Source: DATKKX01 sp035542775 (GTDB taxonomy: Bacteria; Planctomycetota; Phycisphaerae; UBA1845; UTPLA1). From it: a DNA stretch of 13,359 bases. The stretch is from contig DATKKX010000314.1 in the NCBI GenBank assembly GCA_035542775.1, positions 1 through 13,359 on the forward strand, written 5' to 3'. Numbering within the stretch: position 1 is the stretch's first letter; each line of letters begins with the position of its first letter. This document shows positions 6,829 to 13,359 of the stretch, piece after piece. The position numbers and the translations under genes are program-made. The notes under the pieces were generated by a model. The model made no database searches and was not told the DNA's origin. It saw only the letters and a program-made list of their open reading frames with translations.

Positions 6829-8766
6829 GTGGCAAATGCGTCAAAAAAGCCGGTGGGAACCGTCGTGGGCATCGTGTTGGGAGTCGTGCTTGTGGGCGCG
6901 ATTGCGGCCACGCCCTTCTACCTTGCCAAGTTCGAGTCTCCGGATCGCGCCATTGTCGCGGCTGCCGGGGAGGACGTTGAGACCCTGCGACGCGTGGTGC
7001 TCGATCTTGATCAGAACCTGGGCGCGCTGGCCGACATGGATGCGGCGCTGGCCGAGGGAGAGAAACTGACACCCGAAGCCGCCGAACAGATTAGGTCGGC
7101 GCACGAGGACATATTCGGCGATGAGCTGGGCCGACGTTTGAACGAGACGGCCCGACTGTTGAAAGAATACGACAAGGCCGATGAGGCGAGGAAAACCATG
7201 ATCCCCGGCGCCGTGCCTCCGCCAAGCAGCCCGCTGGGCGCCGGCGAAGCGGTGCGGCAGATGCGGCAAAAGTACCTCACGGTCAACGACAAACTGCGCA
7301 CACAGGCGACTGCGGCAATCGACCAACTGAAACGCCTGTCGACGGGCGAAGCGACGGCGGGCGGCGTCGTTGCCATCAATCGCATTGAGGCGACGTATTA
7401 CTACCTCGCAGGTAGAATGCTCTGCAACCGCGCCGACTTCGAGCAGGAACAGGCTGCCGCATGGCGACGAGCGGCGGTGGAGCGGCTCCAGTTGGTGGCC
7501 TCGCTTCAGCGCGAGGTCGAGGCATTGCAGGCGCAGGAGCCGACCACGGCGATGGAGAATGTGCGCGATTTGGTCAAGCAGGTCAGCCGCCAGATAGACG
7601 TGGCCAAGGACCAGGTAGCCCAGCTTCGCCCGGTCGTCGAATCGCTTAGCGCCAAGGTGGCCGAGCTCGACGGTGAAGCGGCCGAGGCTCATCGCCAGAT
7701 GGCCGAGCTGACCGTGGGCGAAGGGCAACTGCGACGGGCCGATCAGGCGGCTCGCTATATGGAGTGGGCAACCAAGGCCCGCCAAGCGGAGGCCAGCGCG
7801 GAGGCCTTGCGGAACGGCACGCTGGTCGATGCCGAGGTCATGCCGGCGGAGGCCGACGACACCCACACATTCAAGTACCGGGGAGGCCGGAGCCAGCCGG
7901 GCTTGCGGGATCTGCAGTTCCGTCTCCAGCAGATTGAGGAAGACCTGGCCACATGGCAGGCCAGTCGATCCGCCTTGAAGAAGCAGGAAGACTCGCTCAA
8001 GACTCAGAGCAAGCAGGTAGAACAGCAGCAGCGCGAGGCTGCGGCGTCCGCCGGGACTTATGCAGCGGAAGTGCGGGACCTGTTGGCCAAGGCGGACGAG
8101 TTTGCCAAAGCGGCCGGCCAGGCCCGGGGCAAGGCGTTGGAGTCGCTGAAGCAGGCGGAGAGTTTCGCCCAGAAAGCGGTCGCGGATGCCAACAAACGAA
8201 CAAGGCGCGCCGCCGAGAAGGCCAAGGCGTCGGGCGGAAAACCGGACGAGTGCGCCGAGTTGATCAGCAAGGACGTCGACACGGAAGCCTCTCTGCAGTG
8301 CCTGAACGCTGAGATCGCCTTCAACATCGCGGTCACGACCACGGGGGAAATAGAAGAATTGAAAGACCAATTCGCCACTCAATCCCTGGTCCAGAAGCTG
8401 AGCGGCGGCGAGGCCCCCGCCGAGGTGACCGAGAAGATTGCGGACCTCCGGACCAAGGCCGTGGCCAAGCTCGCCGACGCCACCAAGGCATATGAAGCCG
8501 CTGAGAAGCCCATCTCCGGATCCAGCGCCAAGAGCGGTACGGGCAGCGTGAGCGGCACGAATTACGTCTGGCAGGTACAGGTCGGCGAGGCGGCCGTGCA
8601 ACTCTTGCGAGCCAGCCTGGCCGCCATCGTGGACGGCACGCCGGACCGGGAGGCTCAGGACAAGGCCTACGAACTCCTGACCAAAGTGGCCCAGGGGCGG
8701 GAGCAGAGTCCGCTGATTTCCACGGCGATCGACACGTTGCAGTATTTGCAGCAGACGGCGCGGTAG
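6829..8766 (+). CDS. Single-TM protein with long coiled coil
   Basis: The product has 645 residues. The GTG start is supported by GAGGAG at 6815-6820 with eight-base spacing. A lysine-containing head (MANASKKP) is followed by a TM helix at about residues 10-32 (VGTVVGIVLGVVLVGAIAA). Nearly all the rest is Ala/Glu/Lys/Gln-rich helix with coiled-coil character, for example LQREVEALQAQ and LAKADEFAKAAGQARGKALESLKQAE. A break at about residues 330-360 (VDAEVMPAEADDTHTFKYRGG) separates two helical arms and may act as a hinge. A Ser/Gly linker near 565-580 (SGSSAKSGTGSVSG) precedes a C-terminal helical section. Topology suggests an inner-membrane anchor with a long periplasmic coiled coil, possibly a spacer or scaffold. 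No named family was recognised. The upstream exported-protein gene lies 216 bp away and may be functionally linked; this is inference. Confidence 0.85.
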   Translation: MANASKKPVGTVVGIVLGVVLVGAIAATPFYLAKFESPDRAIVAAAGEDVETLRRVVLDLDQNLGALADMDAALAEGEKLTPEAAEQIRSAHEDIFGDELGRRLNETARLLKEYDKADEARKTMIPGAVPPPSSPLGAGEAVRQMRQKYLTVNDKLRTQATAAIDQLKRLSTGEATAGGVVAINRIEATYYYLAGRMLCNRADFEQEQAAAWRRAAVERLQLVASLQREVEALQAQEPTTAMENVRDLVKQVSRQIDVAKDQVAQLRPVVESLSAKVAELDGEAAEAHRQMAELTVGEGQLRRADQAARYMEWATKARQAEASAEALRNGTLVDAEVMPAEADDTHTFKYRGGRSQPGLRDLQFRLQQIEEDLATWQASRSALKKQEDSLKTQSKQVEQQQREAAASAGTYAAEVRDLLAKADEFAKAAGQARGKALESLKQAESFAQKAVADANKRTRRAAEKAKASGGKPDECAELISKDVDTEASLQCLNAEIAFNIAVTTTGEIEELKDQFATQSLVQKLSGGEAPAEVTEKIADLRTKAVAKLADATKAYEAAEKPISGSSAKSGTGSVSGTNYVWQVQVGEAAVQLLRASLAAIVDGTPDREAQDKAYELLTKVAQGREQSPLISTAIDTLQYLQQTAR

Positions 8767-8774
8767 GACCGCGA

Positions 8775-8802
8775 GCGTCAGGTGGCGTTCATGCCCTGAC
8801 GC
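8775..8802 (+). terminator. Terminator-like hairpin after the coiled-coil gene
   Basis: GCGTCAGG (8775-8782) pairs perfectly with CCTGACGC (8795-8802) over a 12-base loop. It begins 8 bases after the stop at 8766. The position fits a transcription end, but there is no U-tract. Confidence 0.45.
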
Positions 8803-8809
8803 CGCGGGA

Positions 8810-8823
8810 GTCGACCGGTCGAC
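8810..8823. repeat. Perfect 14-bp palindrome
   Basis: GTCGACCGGTCGAC equals its own reverse complement. It lies eight bases after the hairpin that follows the coiled-coil gene. It could be a protein-binding site or part of a compound terminator. Confidence 0.6.
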
Positions 8824-8884
8824 CACCATTGATCTGATCCAGCCTCGCCAACAACTCCAAAGCTGATCGTCGGTCCATGAGCAG

Positions 8885-8910
8885 GATGGGACGCCGCTAT
8901 TCGTCCCATC
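8885..8910. repeat. Perfect 9-bp inverted repeat (hairpin)
   Basis: GATGGGACG (8885-8893) and CGTCCCATC (8902-8910) are exact reverse complements around the loop CCGCTATT. A G-T wobble extends the stem by one pair. It is the third symmetric element within 140 bp. No U-run flanks it on either strand. Confidence 0.6.
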
Positions 8911-9156
8911 TCGCGAACGGCCGGAAACCGCTCGTCCCGGTCTGCGGGTCGAACAGCCTGGCGCAGTTAACGAAGCTCGCGCCCCCCTGCCCGGGCGTGA
9001 CAGTCGCTCACTTCGCGCGCACAGCCGGGGAACATCATCAGGCCACCCCCCCACATCGCCAAAGGCCCCCCCGGATTAAGGAGACACCCGCCGCCCCCCC
9101 GCCGTTGCGACTGCCGTCTGCCGTACCGGTCCTCGAGACTCGCCTTAGACCGACGG

Positions 9157-9203
9157 ATTTATTTAATTTTCCGGCTTGACATGACGATGAATGATTCTAT
9201 TAT
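9157..9203 (+). promoter_or_regulatory. Sigma-70 promoter of the SahR-like gene, with UP-like patch and inner palindrome
   Basis: TTGACA (9176-9181) is a perfect -35 hexamer. TATTAT (9198-9203) is a 5/6 match to the -10, and the spacer is 16 bases. The upstream A/T run ATTTATTTAATTTT (9157-9170) sits where an UP element would be. Transcription would start near 9210, giving a leader of under 20 bases before the ATG at 9227. The odd-centred palindrome GAATGATTC (9189-9197) fills the spacer next to the -10, so a bound regulator there would block RNA polymerase. Autoregulation by the encoded ArsR-type protein is plausible but inferred. Confidence 0.7.
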
Positions 9204-9226
9204 GCGGATGGATGGATTAATGTGGT

Positions 9227-10204
9227 ATGGTACGTAGCACGCAAATCAGCCGCTCCCCCACCGGTACGGAGGCCCTTCGCGCCTTGGCGGACCCGACACG
9301 GCAGAGGATTCTGCAGGTGCTCTTGAGCGAAGAGGTGAGCGTGTCTGAATTGGTCGAGGTCATGCGGCTGCCCCAATCGACCGTCTCCCGCCACCTGAAG
9401 ATGCTACGGGAAGCGGAGCTGGCCATTGACCGCCGTAACGGCACGACGGCACTCTATCGCGCCGCCGAACAGCCGGCGGGTGCGGACGGGCTCAAAGGCG
9501 TCGTCCTGGCGTGGCTTCGAGATCGTCCTTTGTCCAAGGTCCTGCAGGACCGCCTGCAACGCGTGCTGCGGAAGCGGCGCGACAAGACCGTTGATTTCTT
9601 CGAGCGCCTGGGCAATCGCTGGGACGAGTTGCGACGGGCGGCCTTCGGGGATGCTTTTGCCACGGAAGCTTTCTTGTCGCTGCTGCCGCAGGAATGGACT
9701 GTGGCGGACGTCGGCGCGGGCACTGGGTTCCTTCTGCCGGTTTTGGCGGAGCACTTTGCCCAGGTCATCGCCATCGAGCCGGCCGCGGCGATGCTGGAAT
9801 GCGCCCGGCAACGGATCGCCGAGCGCGGCCTTAAAAACGTCGCTTTCCACCTGAGCGCAGTGGAGGAGCTACCTTTGCCCGACAAGGCGTGTGATCTGGC
9901 GATCGCCTGTCTGGTGATGCACCACGTCGCCGCACCGGAAGCGGCCCTCAAAGAGATGCACCGAATTCTGAAACCCGGCGGGCGGCTGCTTATTGTCGAG
10001 CAGGACAAGCACGAGCATCGTGAGTTTTACGAGGTCATGCAAGACCGCTGGTGGGGCTTCGATCCGACGAGCCTGGCGGAGAAGGTCGCCGGCGCGGGGT
10101 TCGAGATCATCCGGCGGCAGAGACTTGCCGCCGCCAAGCCGGGCGCGGGGACCCTGGAGGTCCCCGATCTGTTTGTGCTGGTCGGCCGCCGGCCCGGCGG
10201 TTGA
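9227..10204 (+). CDS. ArsR-family HTH fused to SAM-dependent methyltransferase (SahR-like regulator)
   Basis: The product has 325 residues and two domains. Residues 13-80 form an ArsR winged helix (ALRALADPTRQRILQVLL, then LPQSTVSRHLKMLREAEL, with a wing to TTALYR). Residues 120-320 form a class I methyltransferase fold: motif I VADVGAGTGF at 159-168, the acidic residue E184 in VIAIEPAAAML, AVEELPLPDK, and the post-core LKPGGRLLIVEQ. The helix that carries the ArsR metal-binding cysteines (ELCVC) here reads VSVSELVEVM, so metal sensing is unlikely. The same fusion is known as SahR in Proteobacteria, where it senses S-adenosylhomocysteine and represses SAM-cycle genes. The next gene, 68 bp downstream, is ahcY, which fits that role. 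The methyltransferase domain may therefore bind SAH as a ligand rather than catalyse; that is inference. The leader is short and the RBS weak (GGATGG). Confidence 0.92.
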   Translation: MVRSTQISRSPTGTEALRALADPTRQRILQVLLSEEVSVSELVEVMRLPQSTVSRHLKMLREAELAIDRRNGTTALYRAAEQPAGADGLKGVVLAWLRDRPLSKVLQDRLQRVLRKRRDKTVDFFERLGNRWDELRRAAFGDAFATEAFLSLLPQEWTVADVGAGTGFLLPVLAEHFAQVIAIEPAAAMLECARQRIAERGLKNVAFHLSAVEELPLPDKACDLAIACLVMHHVAAPEAALKEMHRILKPGGRLLIVEQDKHEHREFYEVMQDRWWGFDPTSLAEKVAGAGFEIIRRQRLAAAKPGAGTLEVPDLFVLVGRRPGG

Positions 10205-10210
10205 CTCAAA

Positions 10211-10236
10211 CTGCGGTCTGAGTGAACCTGACGCAG
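10211..10236 (+). other. Imperfect hairpin in the ahcY leader
   Basis: CTGC (10211-10214) with GCAG (10233-10236), and GGT (10215-10217) with ACC (10226-10228), can form a bulged stem just after the SahR-like stop. It does not match what I know of the SAH riboswitch. It could modulate read-through into ahcY or be incidental. Confidence 0.3.
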
Positions 10237-10272
10237 CCTTTAAAGGAGAACCGAGAGAACTGGAGATCACAT

Positions 10273-11697
10273 ATGGCTACAGCTTTATCGATTCAGGACT
10301 ACAAGGTCGCCGATCTCGGCCTGGCGGAGTTCGGCCGCAAGGAGATCAGACTGGCTGAGCACGAGATGCCGGGCCTGATGGCCGTACGGCGGGAATATGC
10401 CCAGAAGAAGCCGCTGGCAGGTGCCCGCATCGCCGGCTCGCTGCATATGACCATACAAACAGCGGTGCTGATCGAGACGCTGGTCGAGCTGGGTGCGGAG
10501 GTACGATGGTGCAGCTGCAATATTTTCAGCACACAGGACCATGCGGCGGCCGCGATCGCCAAGGCCGGCGTGCCCGTCTTCGCCTGGAAAGGCGAGACCT
10601 TGGAAGAATACTGGTGGTGCACGAACCAGGCGCTGACCTGGCCCGACGGGCGAGGGCCGACGCTGATCGTCGATGACGGCGGCGATGCCACGCTGCTGGT
10701 TCACAAGGGCTACGAGTTCAACAAGGTGGGCAAGGTCCCCAAGCCGGAGAGCACGGACGTCCGCGAGATGCAGATCATCCTGAAGCTGCTGGCGGCCGAA
10801 CAGTCGCGCGATCCGCAGCGGTGGATCAAAGTGGCGAAGGACATTGTGGGCGTCAGCGAAGAAACCACCACGGGCGTGCACCGGCTCTACCAGATGCAGG
10901 ACCAGCGGACGCTGCTGTTCCCCGCCATCAACGTCAACGATTCAGTGACCAAGAGCAAGTTCGACAACCTGTACGGGTGCAGACACTCGCTGGTGGACGG
11001 CATCATGCGGGCGACCGACGTCATGCTCGCCGGGAAGGTCGCGGTGGTATGCGGCTACGGCGACGTGGGCAAGGGATGCGCCCAGAGCCTTCGCGGTCAG
11101 GGATGCCGCGTCATCATTACGGAGATCGATCCGATCTGCGCGTTGCAGGCCGCGATGGAAGGCTATCAGGTTCTGAGGGTGGAGGACGTGGTCGGCACGG
11201 CGGATCTGTTCGTCACCGCGACCGGCAACCGCGACATCATCACCATCGAGCACATGAAGCGGATGAAGCACAACGCCATCGTCGGCAACATCGGGCACTT
11301 CGACCACGAGGTCGACATGGCAGGCCTCGAGGGCCTGCCCGGCGTTCGCAAGATCAACATCAAGCCGCAGGTGGACGAGTGGGTCTTCCCTGACGGCCAC
11401 TCGATCATCGTCTTGGCGGAGGGCCGGCTGCTGAATCTGGGGTGCGCCACCGGGCATCCCAGCTTCGTGATGAGCAACAGCTTCAGCAATCAGGTGCTGG
11501 CTCAGATCGACTTGTGGCAGAAGCGCGGCAAGTACGAGAAGAAGGTGTACACTCTTCCCAAGGATCTGGACGAGAAGGTGGCGCGACTCCACCTGGACAA
11601 ACTGGGCGTCAAGCTGACCACCCTGACCAAGAAGCAGGCTGACTACATCGGCGTCCCGGTGGACGGCCCTTTCAAGCCGGAATACTACCGCTACTGA
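10273..11697 (+). CDS. ahcY: S-adenosylhomocysteine hydrolase (adenosylhomocysteinase)
   Basis: The enzyme reversibly splits S-adenosylhomocysteine into homocysteine and adenosine, removing the product inhibitor of methyltransferases in the SAM cycle. It is cytoplasmic, NAD-dependent and usually tetrameric. The 474 residues fit the long bacterial form, which has an insertion before GVSEETTTGVHRL. Visible family motifs include SLHMTIQTAVLIETL, CNIFSTQDHAAAAIA, DDGGD, EETTTG and NDSVTKSKFDNLYGCRHS with the catalytic K/D pair. The Rossmann loop GYGDVGKG lies at residues 261-268, and the C-terminus ends in the typical FKPEYYRY. The ATG at 10273 is chosen because GGAGAT (10262-10267) is well spaced and MATALSIQDYKVADLGLA matches the family; an in-frame GTG at 10222 would add 17 atypical residues. 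It probably forms an operon with the SahR-like regulator 68 bp upstream. Confidence 0.97.
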   Translation: MATALSIQDYKVADLGLAEFGRKEIRLAEHEMPGLMAVRREYAQKKPLAGARIAGSLHMTIQTAVLIETLVELGAEVRWCSCNIFSTQDHAAAAIAKAGVPVFAWKGETLEEYWWCTNQALTWPDGRGPTLIVDDGGDATLLVHKGYEFNKVGKVPKPESTDVREMQIILKLLAAEQSRDPQRWIKVAKDIVGVSEETTTGVHRLYQMQDQRTLLFPAINVNDSVTKSKFDNLYGCRHSLVDGIMRATDVMLAGKVAVVCGYGDVGKGCAQSLRGQGCRVIITEIDPICALQAAMEGYQVLRVEDVVGTADLFVTATGNRDIITIEHMKRMKHNAIVGNIGHFDHEVDMAGLEGLPGVRKINIKPQVDEWVFPDGHSIIVLAEGRLLNLGCATGHPSFVMSNSFSNQVLAQIDLWQKRGKYEKKVYTLPKDLDEKVARLHLDKLGVKLTTLTKKQADYIGVPVDGPFKPEYYRY

Positions 11698-11704
11698 TGG
11701 TTGA

Positions 11705-13359
11705 TCAACGGCGGATCTGTTCGGAGGACGCTTCGCCCTTCACGAAAGGGCGGGGCGCCCTTCCATGGGCCCGGCCGGATCCGGAAGTTCGGGCCGACGT
11801 CGTCGACTGGGGCCAGGTTACGGTCGATGATTGCCTGAGGAGGACCTGAACAAACAACGGAAGGTCGTCAATCGTGATCTGACCGTCCTTATTCATATCG
11901 GGGCCGAACTGCTCTCGTAAGGATTCGTCGCCCTGGAGTCCGTCGATCAGTTTCTCGATGAACGCGCCGATGTCGCGGCCGTCGATCAGCCTGTCGCCAT
12001 TGGCGTCGCCGTTGCCGCGCAGGACGTTCGGGTCATTGGTTTGATACAGAATCGGCGCATCGAGAAGAAACAGATCGTCATCGTTGATGACGCCGTCACC
12101 GTTGAGATCGGCAAGGGCGATCACATCGGGGTCGGATATGTCGCCGATATACACGCGCATGAACAGAGGAACGTCCAGGCCGTTCACGACCCCGTCACCG
12201 TTCATGTCTCCGGTGCCGGCGGGCCGAGGCTGGGTGAACCAATGGGGCACCCTCAGCAGCGGATCGCCGACCAGTGTCCACATCCAGTCGTCATACACAT
12301 CCGCGATGTGAAACGACTCACCTAGCGTCCAGCCCTCTCGAAGAGCCGCGAAAATGGTCTCCGGACAGGGGCCCAGGCAACAGCCCGGCTCACCCGTCGA
12401 GCCGATCGCGGCGGCGTAACCCGCATCGATGGCATTGGGCACGAATCGACCGCCCTCGGCGGTCGTGCTTCGCACAGTTGTCGCGCCCCAGCTGTCGTAA
12501 TCGAAAGCCAGTATGCGTGAACCGGCATCGGGGCTGCGGAGGCGCTGGTCGGTCCGGCCGGTAATACCGTAAGTACCGAATCGCATGGCGTCGCTGGGGG
12601 CTTGTTGCGTGCGCTCGTCAAACGGCGTCCAGGGAAGATCGGCAAGTGCCGGTTCTTCGACCGCCCACTGGAGCCACTGCCACCTGCCCGACGGCAGAGC
12701 AGGGTCCAAGTAGTCGTAGTAGAGGAGCTCACCGGCGATGTAGTGATTGGGACTGGAAATCCACTTAGCCCGGGTGGTCATCGCCATCGCCGCCGCAAGG
12801 GTTGGAGCGTCGATCCGCGCCACCATGTACCGATGCGGCTCCATCCACGCCTTGGTTGGTCGCCCTTCCGGTGGCAGCATGAGGCCCTGAAACTGAGGAT
12901 TGTCATGGGAGTTATAGCCCTGCTGACCGCCATAAGAGAGTGGGCCCGGTGGGAGATCGTCGTCATACATGTCTTCGAGCGCATCGGGGATGAAGTAGCC
13001 GCCGGGCGGGCCTGACAACGGCGTCGCATAATGACCGGGCAAGCCGTACCCGACGAGGATGCCCATGATGTGGGCCTCGAAGGATGGATTGTTGTCGAAG
13101 AGGCTCCTCACTGGCCCGATGATTTGCCCTTCAGCGCTCGCCTGGGTCGTGAGGTGCTCGTTCGGCGAGGCATCCAAGCCGAGCAGATTTGCCGGCGGGA
13201 TGCCCCACTGCGCCGCATACCAATTGGCCCATGTAACGCTGTCGGGCATGTTGGTGTCGTAGAGGACGAGCCAGCTATCAGGCATGTCGGCGGTGCGCTC
13301 TGTCGGGGGGACGTCGGTGGCGCCGCAGGGCCGACAGATTCCCCACACTAGAAGGGCAA
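11705..13359 (-). CDS. Exported TIGR03790-like protein with dockerin/EF-hand repeats (5' end missing)
   Basis: The frame is open to the window edge. The residues before the first internal GTG (13348) read ALLVWGICRPCG, like the end of a signal peptide, so the true start lies outside. Residues below are counted from that GTG. The TIGR03790-like part begins near residue 25 (WLVLYDTNMPDSVTWANWYAAQWGIPPANLLGL). It continues through ILVGYGLPGHY and ends with GWTLGESFHIAD...GDPLLRVP near 367. Four calcium-loop motifs follow: DMNGDGVVNGLD (381-392), DLNGDGVINDDD (414-425), DANGDRLIDGRD (448-459) and DMNKDGQITIDD (484-495), as in type I dockerins. TIGR03790 proteins are typically found in planctomycetes and relatives; their reaction is unknown. 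The Ser/Thr/Arg-rich tail after 507 has no PEP-CTERM or other sorting signal. The gene converges on ahcY with only 7 bp between the stops. Confidence 0.85.
   Translation of the reverse strand, partial: ALLVWGICRPCGATDVPPTERTADMPDSWLVLYDTNMPDSVTWANWYAAQWGIPPANLLGLDASPNEHLTTQASAEGQIIGPVRSLFDNNPSFEAHIMGILVGYGLPGHYATPLSGPPGGYFIPDALEDMYDDDLPPGPLSYGGQQGYNSHDNPQFQGLMLPPEGRPTKAWMEPHRYMVARIDAPTLAAAMAMTTRAKWISSPNHYIAGELLYYDYLDPALPSGRWQWLQWAVEEPALADLPWTPFDERTQQAPSDAMRFGTYGITGRTDQRLRSPDAGSRILAFDYDSWGATTVRSTTAEGGRFVPNAIDAGYAAAIGSTGEPGCCLGPCPETIFAALREGWTLGESFHIADVYDDWMWTLVGDPLLRVPHWFTQPRPAGTGDMNGDGVVNGLDVPLFMRVYIGDISDPDVIALADLNGDGVINDDDLFLLDAPILYQTNDPNVLRGNGDANGDRLIDGRDIGAFIEKLIDGLQGDESLREQFGPDMNKDGQITIDDLPLFVQVLLRQSSTVTWPQSTTSARTSGSGRAHGRAPRPFVKGEASSEQIRR
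11734..11763. terminator. Three-part repeat and hairpin at the ahcY/convergent-gene junction
   Basis: CGCCCTT (11734-11740) pairs with AAGGGCG (11746-11752) over loop CACGA, 37 bp after the ahcY stop. A second copy of CGCCCTTC (11756-11763, first copy at 11734-11741) could compete for the same partner, so two exclusive hairpins are possible. It lies inside the C-terminal tail of the minus-strand gene. It may act as a terminator for ahcY, but no U-tract is present on either strand. Confidence 0.4.

Larger units (their letters stand above)
8767..9226. other. 460-bp intergenic region with hairpins, poly-C runs and a promoter
   Basis: From left to right the gap holds an 8-bp stem hairpin (8775-8802), a 14-bp palindrome (8810-8823) and a 9-bp stem hairpin (8885-8910). 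Next come runs of six or seven C (8982-8987, 9046-9052, 9066-9072, 9094-9100). An A/T-rich patch (9157-9170) and the promoter at 9176-9203 lie at the right end. Weak open frames are present on both strands, but none has an RBS plus recognisable protein. A short minus-strand stretch around 8789-9001 looks faintly protein-like but is interrupted by a stop. Confidence 0.6.

Noticed and set aside
8940..8970. tRNA-like T-arm (GGGTCGAAC) in the intergenic region
   Set aside because: There is no matching acceptor stem, anticodon arm or D-arm at the required spacing.
6841..9054. Very long minus-strand open frame (737 codons) opposite the coiled-coil gene
   Set aside because: It mirrors the plus-strand gene whose G/C-biased third positions suppress antisense stops. 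The plus-strand gene has an RBS, a TM helix and coiled-coil pattern, while the antisense product is Leu/Arg/Gly-rich with no recognisable domain.
8877..9179. Plus-strand frame of 100 codons (MSRMGRRYSSH...) in the gap before the SahR-like gene
   Set aside because: It has no RBS, runs through poly-C tracts to give Pro-rich text, and ends inside the promoter. It looks non-coding.
9227..9470. Metal-responsive ArsR/SmtB repressor
   Set aside because: The helix that normally carries the metal-binding cysteines lacks them (VSVSELVEVM), and the gene is fused to a methyltransferase domain next to ahcY.
10205..10272. SAH riboswitch upstream of ahcY
   Set aside because: The gap is only 68 bp, and I could not find the conserved core I associate with that riboswitch; only a simple bulged hairpin is present.

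Overview
The window reads as a stretch of a high-GC Planctomycetota chromosome, probably of the Phycisphaerae or a related lineage. This is an inference. It rests on an exported TIGR03790-like protein carrying dockerin/EF-hand repeats, a planctomycete-style winged-helix regulator, GTG starts, a strong G/C bias at third codon positions and several lineage-restricted exported proteins. No mobile element, CRISPR array, rRNA or tRNA was seen.

Left part (1-3800), all on the plus strand. A probable lipoprotein is followed by hisS (histidyl-tRNA synthetase). A gene with PD-(D/E)XK-nuclease-like residues overlaps the hisS stop by four bases. Three small membrane or exported proteins then follow in a row. 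The second and third look like diverged paralogues that share a TM anchor and a YVMxxGQ-type extracytoplasmic domain.

Middle part (3980-8770). A minus-strand winged-helix regulator is divergent from an exported protein of about 500 residues, faintly DUF3352-like. The 470-bp gap between them holds an AT-rich block and palindromes. A 645-residue protein with a single TM helix and a long coiled coil follows.

Right part (8770-13359). A 460-bp non-coding gap holds several hairpins, runs of six or seven C, and a near-consensus sigma-70 promoter (TTGACA-N16-TATTAT). The promoter drives an ArsR-HTH plus methyltransferase fusion of the SahR type, followed by ahcY (S-adenosylhomocysteine hydrolase). 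This is a SAM-cycle regulator and enzyme pair, and no SAH riboswitch was recognised between them. Convergent to ahcY is the TIGR03790/dockerin gene, whose 5' end runs off the window.

The least explained parts are the paralogous small membrane-protein cluster, the PD-(D/E)XK-like gene coupled to hisS, a 51-bp island of about 24% GC inside hisS, and the three-part repeat where ahcY meets its convergent neighbour. No clearly novel multi-gene defence or mobile system was found.
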